Shown here: positions 1 to 6,999 of the stretch, in pieces
Layout: every line of letters begins with the position of its first letter
Numbering within the stretch: the first letter of the stretch is position 1
Notes under the pieces: generated by a model
Databases searched by the model: none
Seen by the model: the letters and a program-made list of their open reading frames with translations, nothing else
What the model was told of the DNA's origin: nothing
DNA from: Clostridia bacterium
GTDB taxonomy: Bacteria > Bacillota > Clostridia > Oscillospirales > Butyricicoccaceae
Length of the DNA: 9,354 nt
Reading direction: 5' to 3'
Assembly: GCA_017556565.1 (NCBI GenBank)
Contig: JAFYMQ010000223.1
Location: 1 to 9,354 of the forward strand
Position numbers and translations under genes: made by a program

Positions 1-1743
1 GGCGGGGGCGGAGACGGCAAATGTGCTTGACTCCTCGATATATCTGGTGCAGCTTTCGTCCATACCGGTTAGCGCTCTGTAGCAGTGGTAGGTCTTCATC
101 ATATCAAGAGAGAAGGGGTTCATAATAGCGCAGGAAAGTCCATTTGCCAGCGCCAGCGAGAAGAACGTGCTGTTGAGCGCGTCGCGGGCGGGCAGACCGA
201 ATGATACGTTGGACACGCCAAGAGAGGTATGGCAGTTAAGTGTATTGCGGATATATCTCAGGGCGTTAAGAGTTGCAACCGCAGCGCCCGGGTCGGCGCT
301 GACCGCCATGGTCAAAGTATCGAATACCAGATCTTTTTTTTCTATGCCGTAGCTTGCGGCGGTGTCTATGATCTTTTTTGCAATTTCTATTCTGCCCTCG
401 GCGGTGGCGGGGATGCCGCTCTCGTCAAGAGTCAGGGCAATTATAACGCCGCCGTACTTTTTCGCCATGGGGAAGATAGCGTCCATGCTTTCTTTTTTGC
501 CGTTGACCGAGTTGATCAGCGGCTTGCCGTTGACCCGTCTCAAAGCAGCCTCCATAGCCTGCACGTTGGCGGTGTCTATCTGCAGAGGCAAATCGCACAC
601 ACTCTGCAAAGCGCTCACGGTATCTCTGAGCATCTGTTTTTCGTCAATACCGGGCAGACCGACGTTGACGTCCAGAATATGTACGCCCTTGTCCTGCTGC
701 TTGACGCCCTCACCGAGAATATAGTCCATATCGCCGCTGAGAATGGCCTGCTTGAACCGTTTTTTGCCGGTGGGGTTGATGCGCTCACCGATAAGTATGG
801 GCTCATTTCCGAAAGTGACTGCGTGGCTGTAAGAGGACACAACGGTCAGCTTTTTGTCGGTCAGGGGCACGGGTGCAAGGTCGCGGGTATGCTCGGTCAG
901 CAGCCTGATATATTCGGGGGAAGTACCGCAGCAGCCGCCGATAACACGCACGCCCTTTTGCACGAGCAGGGCAATGGTCTCGGCAAACTCCTCGGGTGTG
1001 ATGTCAAACAGGGTCACGCCGTTTTCTACACGGGGCAGACCGGCATTGGGCTTGAGAATAACGGGCACCGAGCAGCACGCAAGCAGCCTCTCAACCACCG
1101 GCACAAGCTGACGGGGGCCTAGCGAGCAGTTTGCGCCGATGGCATCTGCGCCCATACCCTCCAAAAGTGCCGCCATAGCCTCGGGGGATGCGCCTGTCAG
1201 CAGCTTGCCGTCTGCGCTGTAGGCGCAGGCCACGATAACGGGCAGATCGCTGTTTTCTTTGGCAGCCAGCAGGGCGGCTTTTGTCTCATAACTGTCGCTC
1301 ATGGTCTCGATAATGATCAGGTCTGCGCCGTACTTGACGCCAAGCCTGATTGTCTGTGCAAAGACCGCCACCGCATCCTCAAAATCCAGATCACCCAGCG
1401 GCTTGAGCAGTCTGCCCGAAGGGCCGATGTCCAGCGCCACGAACTTGGGCTGTGCGCCACAGCTCTGCTCGGCTGCGGCGCGGGCATTTTTGACAGCGGC
1501 GGCAACGATCTGCTCCAGCTCGGTCTCCTCAAACTTGAGCAGGTTTGCACCGAAGGTGTTGGTGCATACAACGTTGCTGCCCGCGTCATAATAATCCTTG
1601 TGGATGCTTGTGACCACCTGAGGGTGGGTAATGTTCATTCTCTCGGGATGCTCACCGGGGCGCAGGCCGTTTTTCTGCAGCAATGTGCCCATAGCTCCGT
1701 CGAGACGTACGATGTTATCTTTCAGATATTCCCTGAATGTCAT
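1..1743 (-). CDS. metH: Cobalamin-dependent methionine synthase, partial (C-terminus beyond left edge)
   Basis: This gene encodes the 5-methyltetrahydrofolate:homocysteine methyltransferase of the methionine cycle; 581 codons are visible with no stop before the window edge. Residues about 1-300 form the homocysteine-binding barrel: LDGAMGT near the start, and the zinc ligands C206 (GANCSLGP) and C271/C272 (GGCCGTSP), which fall almost exactly where they do in Thermotoga MetH. Residues about 316-565 form the pterin-binding barrel, with IGERINPTG (E320), DVNVG, QIDTAN and DTLTMAVS. The cobalamin-binding domain should follow outside the window. The activation domain is probably absent from this chain, because a separate gene for it lies just upstream. 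The ATG at 1743-1741 is chosen because AGGAGG sits 6 nt upstream, inside the end of the preceding gene, whose TGA overlaps this ATG as ATGA. It is the third gene of the metF operon. Family assignment is very secure; the domain content past the edge is inferred. Confidence 0.96.
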   Translation of the reverse strand, partial: MTFREYLKDNIVRLDGAMGTLLQKNGLRPGEHPERMNITHPQVVTSIHKDYYDAGSNVVCTNTFGANLLKFEETELEQIVAAAVKNARAAAEQSCGAQPKFVALDIGPSGRLLKPLGDLDFEDAVAVFAQTIRLGVKYGADLIIIETMSDSYETKAALLAAKENSDLPVIVACAYSADGKLLTGASPEAMAALLEGMGADAIGANCSLGPRQLVPVVERLLACCSVPVILKPNAGLPRVENGVTLFDITPEEFAETIALLVQKGVRVIGGCCGTSPEYIRLLTEHTRDLAPVPLTDKKLTVVSSYSHAVTFGNEPILIGERINPTGKKRFKQAILSGDMDYILGEGVKQQDKGVHILDVNVGLPGIDEKQMLRDTVSALQSVCDLPLQIDTANVQAMEAALRRVNGKPLINSVNGKKESMDAIFPMAKKYGGVIIALTLDESGIPATAEGRIEIAKKIIDTAASYGIEKKDLVFDTLTMAVSADPGAAVATLNALRYIRNTLNCHTSLGVSNVSFGLPARDALNSTFFSLALANGLSCAIMNPFSLDMMKTYHCYRALTGMDESCTRYIEESSTFAVSAPA

Positions 1744-2408
1744 ACAGACCTCCTGAATAAACAGTCTGTTTTGGTACACAGACCGCATTTGCATTGACTG
1801 TTGTGGCTGCCGCAGCTGCCGCAGCTGCCGCCTATGCCGCAGATTGCGGTAACAGATTTTGAGGGTGTCATTATCATGCCCTGAGTCAGGCACAGTCCGA
1901 TATTTTTGGGGCAATCGAGCAGAGCGAATATCTCTGCCTGCCTCTCAAGCTTCATATCCCCGTAGCCGGGGCTGAATCTTGGGGTCAGCCCTGCACCCAG
2001 CTGCTCGGATATATGTGCGCAAAAACTGTCGCACAGCGCCTCTATCCGCTCGCTGCCCAGCGCCTGAAGCATCAGTGCGCGGACGGGGGACAGGTGACCG
2101 TACTTGTTTATCAGACGGTCAAGCTCTACACCCAACGTTGCACCGAATATCACCGCCTGATCGCAGCCGTCAAGAATATTTCCCAGATCATGTGAGCCGG
2201 TGTCTATATGTCCCAGCCTGCAGCCGCCGTCGGTCATGGTGACCTCCTGCACGCACCAGCAGACTCTGGGGGATATTACGGGCTGCGCCTCGTTTATGCA
2301 TTGCCGCAGCAGGCTGAGAGTAGCCTCGTCAGGCTCGGGGCAGGCGGCATAACGCAGGGCCTCCCGCTCGTTGACGGGCGGCAGGGTCAAGGTGCAGACG
2401 TGTGTCAT
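1740..2408 (-). CDS. Stand-alone MetH activation (cobalamin reactivation) domain protein
   Basis: This 222-residue cytoplasmic protein corresponds to the C-terminal SAM-binding activation domain of full-length MetH, which reductively remethylates inactive cob(II)alamin. The diagnostic stretch is RFSPGYGD (144-151), followed by KLERQAEIF and TPSKSVTAICG (181-191); the R144/G148/Y149 pattern matches the SAM-binding RxxxGY of MetH. Clostridia commonly encode this domain separately, which fits a metH without it next door. The tail from residue 196 is cysteine-rich (C196, C199, C206, C208, C211, C216) and ends CGLCTKTDC-LFRR, resembling the metal-ligand-like tails of related Firmicute proteins. 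Part of it is encoded by a 9-bp tandem repeat. The ATG overlaps the metF stop as ATGA with no Shine-Dalgarno of its own, so translation is probably coupled to metF. The reductant and any metal on the tail are unknown. Confidence 0.9.
   Translation of the reverse strand: MTHVCTLTLPPVNEREALRYAACPEPDEATLSLLRQCINEAQPVISPRVCWCVQEVTMTDGGCRLGHIDTGSHDLGNILDGCDQAVIFGATLGVELDRLINKYGHLSPVRALMLQALGSERIEALCDSFCAHISEQLGAGLTPRFSPGYGDMKLERQAEIFALLDCPKNIGLCLTQGMIMTPSKSVTAICGIGGSCGSCGSHNSQCKCGLCTKTDCLFRRSV
1806..1832. repeat. Three-copy 9-bp tandem repeat inside the activation-protein gene
   Basis: GCTGCCGCA occurs at 1806-1814 and 1815-1823 and, with one changed base, at 1824-1832. On the coding (minus) strand it encodes the repeated Gly-Ser-Cys of GGSCGSCGS. 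It lies in frame, so copy-number change would add or remove cysteines without a frameshift. Confidence 0.8.
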
Positions 2409-3283
2409 TTTTTGATTATATCGCTGAGGTTGTCCTGAATCTTTGCGGCAACCTCAGGCTTGTTCATGGAGTAGACGTGTACGTTGGTCAGTCCGTTTGC
2501 GTACAGATCGATGATCTGATCGGTGGCATAAGCGATGCCCGCCTGCTTCATGGCCGCGGGATCGGAGCCGAATCGGTCAACAAGACTCTTGAACCGCTGA
2601 GGTACAAAGGAGCCCGACAGCTTGATGGCGCGCTCCAGCTGGTTTGCATTGGTTATGGGCATAATGCCGGGGATAACGGGTACGGTAATGCCCGCCTCGC
2701 GGATCTTGTAGAGGAAGTTATACAGCAGATTGTTGTCAAAAAACATCTGTGTGGTCAGAAAATCGCAGCCTGCGTCCACTTTTTCCTTGAGGCGCTTTAT
2801 GTCATCCTTCTGATCCAAACTTTCGGGGTGGATCTCGGGATAGCAAGCACCGCCTATGCAAAAATCACCGCCCGATTCCTTCAGCTCGCGCACAAGATCG
2901 ACGGCATAGCGATAATCCCAGCCCGAGCGGTCGGCATCCCGAAGCTCCTCGGGTATATCACCGCGCAGCGCCATAACGTTCTGTATGCCCGCGTCCTTCA
3001 TAGCCCCGATGCGCTGCTGCACCGTCTCACGGGTGCTGGATACGCAGGTCAGGTGTGCAAGCATGGGCACGTTGTACTCGTGCTTGATGTTTTTGGCTAT
3101 CTCAAGGGTATATTTGCTGGTGCCGCCGCCTGCGCCGTAAGTAACGCTCATAAAACTGGGTCTGAGCTTGGCTATCTCCTCGGTGGCTGCCTTTACACTA
3201 TTGAAACCTGAGCGGGTCTTGGGCGGAAAGACCTCAAACGAAAGATGCAGGATATTGCTGCTTAATATTTCCGATATTTTCAT
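2405..3283 (-). CDS. metF: Methylenetetrahydrofolate reductase
   Basis: This 292-residue flavoprotein reduces 5,10-methylene-THF to 5-methyl-THF, the methyl donor used by MetH. Its length is close to that of E. coli MetF (about 296). Visible family motifs are FEVFPPK (16-22, with E17 equivalent to the general acid Glu28 of E. coli), SVTYGAGG (46-53), AHLTC (76-80), LRGDIP (106-111, D109 equivalent to Asp120), TQMFFD (178-183) and PGIMPI (205-210). It is the first gene of the operon, and linkage to metH and its activator points to methionine synthesis rather than acetogenesis. The ATG at 3283-3281 has an AAGGA site at 3293-3297, 9 nt upstream, and a near-consensus promoter about 30 nt further. 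The stop TGA overlaps the next ATG. The electron donor (NADH or ferredoxin-linked) cannot be told from sequence. Confidence 0.97.
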   Translation of the reverse strand: MKISEILSSNILHLSFEVFPPKTRSGFNSVKAATEEIAKLRPSFMSVTYGAGGGTSKYTLEIAKNIKHEYNVPMLAHLTCVSSTRETVQQRIGAMKDAGIQNVMALRGDIPEELRDADRSGWDYRYAVDLVRELKESGGDFCIGGACYPEIHPESLDQKDDIKRLKEKVDAGCDFLTTQMFFDNNLLYNFLYKIREAGITVPVIPGIMPITNANQLERAIKLSGSFVPQRFKSLVDRFGSDPAAMKQAGIAYATDQIIDLYANGLTNVHVYSMNKPEVAAKIQDNLSDIIKK

Positions 3284-3312
3284 ACTTTCACATCCTTGAT
3301 GTTTATCTTTTT

Positions 3313-3341
3313 ATTATACCATCGTTGCTCTTTATTATCAA
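3313..3341 (-). promoter_or_regulatory. Sigma-A-type promoter of the metF operon
   Basis: Read on the minus strand, TTGATA (3341-3336), a 17-bp spacer and a perfect TATAAT (3318-3313) form a near-consensus promoter. The start point would lie near 3306, giving a leader of about 23 nt before the metF ATG. No SAM (S-box), T-box or cobalamin riboswitch can fit. Any methionine or cobalamin control must act at the promoter or elsewhere. Confidence 0.8.
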
Positions 3342-3385
3342 TATGTATAATATAGGCAGCGTAGGAGCTTTTCGAATATTTGCCA

Positions 3386-3414
3386 TTGAAAAAACGGCAG
3401 GGTTGTGCTATGAT
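3386..3414 (+). promoter_or_regulatory. Extended -10 promoter of the membrane-protein/LtaS-like/sirtuin operon
   Basis: TTGAAA (3386-3391), a 17-bp spacer and TATGAT (3409-3414) preceded by TGC (extended -10) make a strong plus-strand promoter. The predicted start is near 3421, about 13 nt before the GGAAGGGGAG ribosome-binding site. It diverges from the metF promoter, with 44 bp between the two -35 boxes. Confidence 0.75.
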
Positions 3415-3433
3415 ATCTAATTGGAATAATATC

Positions 3434-3452
3434 GGAAGGGGAGATATATACG
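3434..3452 (+). promoter_or_regulatory. Strong ribosome-binding site followed by ACG instead of ATG
   Basis: GGAAGGGGAG (3434-3443) is the only good Shine-Dalgarno in the leader. The in-frame codon at usual distance is ACG at 3450-3452, 6 nt downstream. No ATG, GTG or TTG occurs in this frame until TTG at 3534, which has no ribosome-binding site and would cut the first membrane segment. Confidence 0.65.
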
Positions 3453-4154
3453 GACGGGAAAATAACCGCTGACAACTGCACCTGCGCCATCGGCAGCAAG
3501 GATACGGGAAGAAAATGCCTGCTGGCAGCCTTTTTGTTACCCGTAGGAATGTATCTGTCCGAGCTGAGCGTGTTTTTGGAGGAGCCGCTGTTTTCCGCTA
3601 TCTACTACGGCAACCTCAATACAATGTTCTATCACATAGCCTGCGCTGCTTTTATACTGGCGTTTTTTGCTCTTTACCATCGCGGAATGAAGAAAAAAGC
3701 CGCCTTCACCCCATTTGTCAAAGTTCGTGAGCCTTTGACCGTCAAGCGCAAGCTGCTGCTCTATTTTATGACCGTTATCCCGGTATTCATCACCTCGGCA
3801 GCCCTCGACTTCCGCTTCAAGCTTGTCTACGGACTGGGCGAGCGTGTCACCGCCATGACCCTGCTGGGCAACGGCGTGGGATATATCCACACGGCAGCCA
3901 AGCTGCTTTGCGTGATATACTTTGTGGCACTTGTCGAGGCAGCCTTCGAGGCTATGTTCCACAGCGTCCGCCCTGTGCCCGTGGGCGGAATACTTGCAGC
4001 CGCCACTTTCGGCATAGGTGAGATGGTGTTTGCGCCCTCGGCATTCTCGCTGCTGCAGCTGTTTCTTATCGGATATTTCGGTGTTGTGTACATTCTGTCT
4101 CAAAAACGCTTTGGAGTCACCTACGCTCTGGCTCTGATAATGTATATATTATGA
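3450..4154 (+). CDS. Polytopic membrane protein of unknown function, probable near-cognate ACG start
   Basis: I do not recognise this family. From ACG 3450 the protein has 234 residues and about seven hydrophobic segments: roughly 22-38, 58-76, 100-118, 146-166, 178-194, 199-216 and 220-234. Basic stretches at about 77-83 (HRGMKKK) and 98-101 suggest a cytoplasmic loop. The frame is open from 3414, and the residues before the first conventional start (TTG 3534, residue 29) include RKCLLAAFLLPVG, the front half of segment 1. That supports starting upstream. The carboxy half (ALVEAAFEAMF, then FGIGEMVF and a final hydrophobic pair) vaguely recalls a degenerate CPBP/CAAX-protease-like fold, but the paired glutamates with arginine and the histidines are missing, so I make no such call. 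Its TGA overlaps the ATG of the LtaS-like gene as ATGA. A helper role for that enzyme is inferred only from coupling. The alternative start is TTG 3534 (206 residues). Confidence 0.8.
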   Translation, partial: TDGKITADNCTCAIGSKDTGRKCLLAAFLLPVGMYLSELSVFLEEPLFSAIYYGNLNTMFYHIACAAFILAFFALYHRGMKKKAAFTPFVKVREPLTVKRKLLLYFMTVIPVFITSAALDFRFKLVYGLGERVTAMTLLGNGVGYIHTAAKLLCVIYFVALVEAAFEAMFHSVRPVPVGGILAAATFGIGEMVFAPSAFSLLQLFLIGYFGVVYILSQKRFGVTYALALIMYIL

Positions 4155-6133
4155 TGAAAAAGATAACAGGATTTATTCGGAACAACTACATACCCTTTCT
4201 GTTTGCTCTGCTGGCAGTCATAATCGAGCTGACGGCGGTTTATGTCACCAGCGGCAAGCTGTTTATCCGCAGCCCGTGGATGTATTTCACCGTGCTGGGG
4301 CTTTTGGTCGTGCTGCAGTTTTTCCTGACCACCGACCGCGCCCGACATATCTGGAGTACCGTGGTGCTTACCGTACTGTTCGTTATGGATCTGGTGTTCA
4401 TCGTCATTTATGAGATGACCGGCACCATATTCGACTTTTCCATGCTCAAACTCCGCGGCGACGCTATGGCAATACTGGAAAGTGTGCCCATCAACTTCCT
4501 GTACACCTTCCTGTGCGGCGCGCTTTTGAGCGCGTTCATCGTCTTTGGCAGAGATTTCGGCAACGGTGAGACGCGGGTAGCCCCCATGCCCTTCTTCCGC
4601 AAAGTCACCGCAGCCCTTATTGCCGTGCTGGTGTTCAGCCACGCAGGTCTGGTCTATGCCGCCGCTTCCCGCCGCGAAGATGACAAATATCTGCAGTCCA
4701 AAGTCTTTGAGGACAGCGCCGAGGGCTACGCCGAGCAGGGCGTTATCGGCAACCTTGTCACCGAGATGTACGCAGGCGCTTTTGACGAGGTAGAGGTAGG
4801 CAGCACCCGTGAGATAACAGACTTTATCTACAGTCAGGTCAGCTCGAAATACGTGCCCTACTACTCGGCTGCCGAGGGTTACAACGTAGTCACCATACTG
4901 GGCGAGACCTTTGAGTGGTTCTCATTTATCTCCGATCCCGAGATATACCCCAACGGCCACTATCTGCCCGAGGAGACCCTGCGGGAGCTGTACCCTAACC
5001 TGTATGCGTTCTACGACTCCTCTGTGGTCATGACCAACTTCCACGCCCGCGAAAAGACCGACATATCCGAAAATCTGTCCCTCTTCGGCAGCTATCCGCT
5101 GGACTACTACACCAACTACGACTACGCAAACAACAATATCGCCTACTCGCTGCCCAACCTGATGGAAACCCTCTACGGCGTGGAGAGCAAATCCTTCCAC
5201 AACGGCAACTATACCTTCTATAACCGCAACGAGTACCTGCCTCTGGCGGTAGGCTTCAGCGAGTATATCGCCTGCGAACAGATGGAGCAGATTGCACCCG
5301 ACGTGTTCACCAACTACTTTGACGGCAGAGGCGAGCGCAACATGGACTCCGAGATGATCGAGGCATGCCGTGATATGATGTTCCCCACCGACAGACGGTT
5401 CAACACCTATATCACCACCATAGCCATGCACGGCAGATACGACTACCGCGACAATCTGCAGCCCTATTACGACAAGCTTGCCGAGGCAGGTATGCTCTGC
5501 CCCGATGAAGAGGACGAAGAAGCCACCGCCTTCTACCACTATGCCGCAGCCGCCATGGATTTTGACAAAGCGCTGGGCATGATCGTCTCCGAACTTGAAA
5601 GCCGCGGCCTGATGGACAACACCCTGATCGTGCTGTTCGGCGACCACAATGCCTATTACCAGACCCTGACCAACTACGTCAAGGATATCTATCCCAAGAC
5701 CGACCGCGACTGCGACGTGACCGAGCTGTACCGCGTACCCATGATGATCAAGATCGGCAACAAAATCACACAAAAGGTCGAGATCAAAAAGTTCACCTGC
5801 ACCGCCGACATCATGCCCACCATTATGTCTCTGCTGGGCATCAACTACTACACCAATCTGTACTACGGCAACAGCGTGTTCTCGCGTCAGGAGAGCGTGC
5901 TCTATTCCCGCGCCTACGACGTATTTCTGACCGACAAGCTGTACTTTAACACTCTGGACAATATCACATTCCGCACAGAGGAAGTTACGGACGAATACCT
6001 TGAGGATGTGGAAAACCGCTGCCTGACCCTGATGAAAAAGTGCTCCTACATCAACCGCATCTTTGCCTCCGACCTGTTCGGCGGGGCAGAAGGGGAGAAC
6101 TTTGCCGACAATATGCGCGCAATAAACCGCTGA
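4151..6133 (+). CDS. LtaS/MdoB-like phosphoglycerol transferase (alkaline phosphatase/sulfatase superfamily)
   Basis: This 660-residue membrane enzyme probably transfers glycerol-phosphate from phosphatidylglycerol to a cell-surface polymer or glycolipid. Five hydrophobic segments (about 14-32, 43-60, 68-88, 113-133, 151-171) precede an extracellular catalytic domain. Conserved positions match S. aureus LtaS closely: E252 (GETFEW; LtaS E255), nucleophile T303 (KTDISE; T300), H427 (AMHGRYD; H416) and D498/H499 (GDHN; D475/H476). The glycerophosphate pocket is recognisable as H350, Y357 and R359 with the LtaS spacing (H347, W354, R356), but Trp has become Tyr, and the LtaS S480 position is Y503. 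Ala-rich VYAAASRR after segment 5 could be a signal-peptidase site, as in LtaS. An acidic run (DEEDEE) lies between H427 and D498. It has no ribosome-binding site and overlaps the upstream gene, implying coupled translation. It could be a lipoteichoic acid synthase or primase; the exact acceptor is unknown. Confidence 0.9.
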   Translation: MMKKITGFIRNNYIPFLFALLAVIIELTAVYVTSGKLFIRSPWMYFTVLGLLVVLQFFLTTDRARHIWSTVVLTVLFVMDLVFIVIYEMTGTIFDFSMLKLRGDAMAILESVPINFLYTFLCGALLSAFIVFGRDFGNGETRVAPMPFFRKVTAALIAVLVFSHAGLVYAAASRREDDKYLQSKVFEDSAEGYAEQGVIGNLVTEMYAGAFDEVEVGSTREITDFIYSQVSSKYVPYYSAAEGYNVVTILGETFEWFSFISDPEIYPNGHYLPEETLRELYPNLYAFYDSSVVMTNFHAREKTDISENLSLFGSYPLDYYTNYDYANNNIAYSLPNLMETLYGVESKSFHNGNYTFYNRNEYLPLAVGFSEYIACEQMEQIAPDVFTNYFDGRGERNMDSEMIEACRDMMFPTDRRFNTYITTIAMHGRYDYRDNLQPYYDKLAEAGMLCPDEEDEEATAFYHYAAAAMDFDKALGMIVSELESRGLMDNTLIVLFGDHNAYYQTLTNYVKDIYPKTDRDCDVTELYRVPMMIKIGNKITQKVEIKKFTCTADIMPTIMSLLGINYYTNLYYGNSVFSRQESVLYSRAYDVFLTDKLYFNTLDNITFRTEEVTDEYLEDVENRCLTLMKKCSYINRIFASDLFGGAEGENFADNMRAINR

Positions 6134-6145
6134 GAGGAGCAAACC

Positions 6146-6889
6146 ATGACACATGACTCCATCCGCGCCTTTGCCAATATCGTCAAAGCAAGCTCTGATA
6201 TAGTCTTCTTCGGCGGCGCCGGCGTATCCACCGAAAGCGGCCTCAAAGACTACCGCAGCCAAGACGGCATCTACACGGCTGTCACAGAGTACGGCGCAAG
6301 CCCCGAGGAGATACTCAGCCACGACTATTTCTATGCCCGTACCGAGGATTTTTACAGATTCTACCGCGACTTTTTTATGGGAGAGGTGCAGCCCAACGCC
6401 GCCCACTACGCCCTTGCCGAGCTTGAAAAAATGGGCAAGCTGAAAGCCGTCATCACCCAGAACATCGACAACCTGCATCAAAAAGCGGGCAGCGAGCGGG
6501 TGTTTGAGCTTCACGGCACCACCGAAAAATATACCTGCCCCGTCTGCGGCGAGCCCTACACCAAACAGTACCTGCGCGAGTGTGTGGGCGTGCCCGTGTG
6601 TAAAAAATGCCCCAACCCCATCAAGCCCGACGTGGTGCTCTACGGCGAGCAGCTTGACGACAGCACCGTCAGTATGGCCATAGACGCCATCTCACGCGCC
6701 GACACGCTGATAATCGGCGGCACTTCGCTGGCAGTCTACCCCGCGGCGGGATTTCTGCGCTATTTTTGCGGCAGACACCTGATAGTCATCAACCGCGACG
6801 ATACCCGTATGGACTCGAGAGCCGATCTTGTGTTCCGCGACAGTATCGGCGAGGTTATGCAGGCGCTGATGCATGAGCTGAAAAAATGA
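6146..6889 (+). CDS. SIR2-family NAD-dependent protein deacylase (sirtuin)
   Basis: This 247-residue, typically sized bacterial sirtuin removes acyl groups from protein lysines using NAD+, releasing nicotinamide and O-acyl-ADP-ribose. The motifs run in order. GGAGVSTESGLKDYRS (23-38) is the NAD-binding loop, with K-D-Y where P-D-F is usual. TQNIDNLH (104-111) follows, with N106 and D108, then catalytic H123 in ELHG. Zinc ligands are C131, C134, C152 and C155. DVVLYGE (162-168) and GTSLAVYPAAGF (192-203) complete the fold. All catalytic and zinc residues are intact, so it should be active. GAGGAG ends 6 nt before the ATG. It begins 12 bp after the LtaS-like gene and is followed by a terminator, so it is the last gene of that operon. 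The substrate is unknown; a link to envelope synthesis rests only on co-transcription. Confidence 0.95.
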   Translation: MTHDSIRAFANIVKASSDIVFFGGAGVSTESGLKDYRSQDGIYTAVTEYGASPEEILSHDYFYARTEDFYRFYRDFFMGEVQPNAAHYALAELEKMGKLKAVITQNIDNLHQKAGSERVFELHGTTEKYTCPVCGEPYTKQYLRECVGVPVCKKCPNPIKPDVVLYGEQLDDSTVSMAIDAISRADTLIIGGTSLAVYPAAGFLRYFCGRHLIVINRDDTRMDSRADLVFRDSIGEVMQALMHELKK

Positions 6890-6892
6890 TCC

Positions 6893-6922
6893 AAAAAGCA
6901 GAGGCAACCCTCTGCTTTTTTT
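6893..6922 (+). terminator. Rho-independent terminator after the sirtuin gene
   Basis: GCAGAGG (6898-6904) and CCTCTGC (6909-6915) form a 7-bp stem with a CAAC loop, followed by seven T residues (6916-6922). Five A residues precede the stem, so it could work in both directions, though no minus-strand gene approaches from the right. Confidence 0.92.
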
Positions 6923-6923
6923 G

Positions 6924-6952
6924 TTGCTAAATTGCCGTTTGGGGGTTATACT
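6924..6952 (+). promoter_or_regulatory. Probable promoter of the DUF218-copA operon
   Basis: TTGCTA (6924-6929), a 17-bp spacer with a G5 tract, and TATACT (6947-6952) lie directly after the terminator. The predicted start near 6959 gives a leader of roughly 35 nt. No other promoter is needed for copA, which starts 14 bp after the preceding stop. Confidence 0.6.
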
Positions 6953-6983
6953 TTATTTGTCGGCATCCGTTTTGCATTATCGA

Positions 6984-6999
6984 AAAGGTGATTTTTATC
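6984..6999 (+). promoter_or_regulatory. Ribosome-binding site AAAGGTGAT spaced for a start at ATC
   Basis: AAAGGTGAT (about 6984-6992 allowing for its first A) matches the 16S anti-Shine-Dalgarno well. The in-frame codon at normal distance is ATC at 6997-6999, followed by AAA AAA. The GTG at 6988, the only conventional start nearby, lies inside this site and has no ribosome-binding site upstream of itself. Confidence 0.55.

Noticed and set aside
229..1122. Long plus-strand open frame (297 codons)
   Set aside because: It lies antisense to metH, whose protein has all family motifs. The plus-strand translation resembles no family and is a codon-bias shadow.
3325..3351. Second plus-strand promoter TTGCTC...TATAAT
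   Set aside because: The -10 is perfect (3346-3351), but the -35 is poor and the spacer is only 15 bp. The 3386-3414 promoter is far better placed.
3284..3449. SAM, T-box or cobalamin riboswitch before metF
   Set aside because: No conserved box sequences or suitable stems were seen, and the predicted leader is only about 23 nt.
3515..3730. ATG at 3515 with GGGAAG upstream, 71-codon frame
   Set aside because: It is out of frame with the membrane protein, and the product has no hydrophobic segments or family features. The overlapping frame is clearly the real one.
3950..4154. CPBP/CAAX protease identity for the membrane protein
   Set aside because: The hydrophobic layout is loosely similar, but the EExxxR motif and catalytic histidines are absent.
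4922..6514. 530-codon minus-strand open frame spanning two genes
   Set aside because: It crosses the LtaS-like/sirtuin boundary antisense to both. Its Val/Gly/His-rich composition is typical of a shadow of GC-rich genes.
6930..6952. CsoR-like copper operator around the G5 tract in the promoter spacer
   Set aside because: Only one G-rich half resembles a CsoR site. The opposite C-rich half is missing, so the dyad is not supported.
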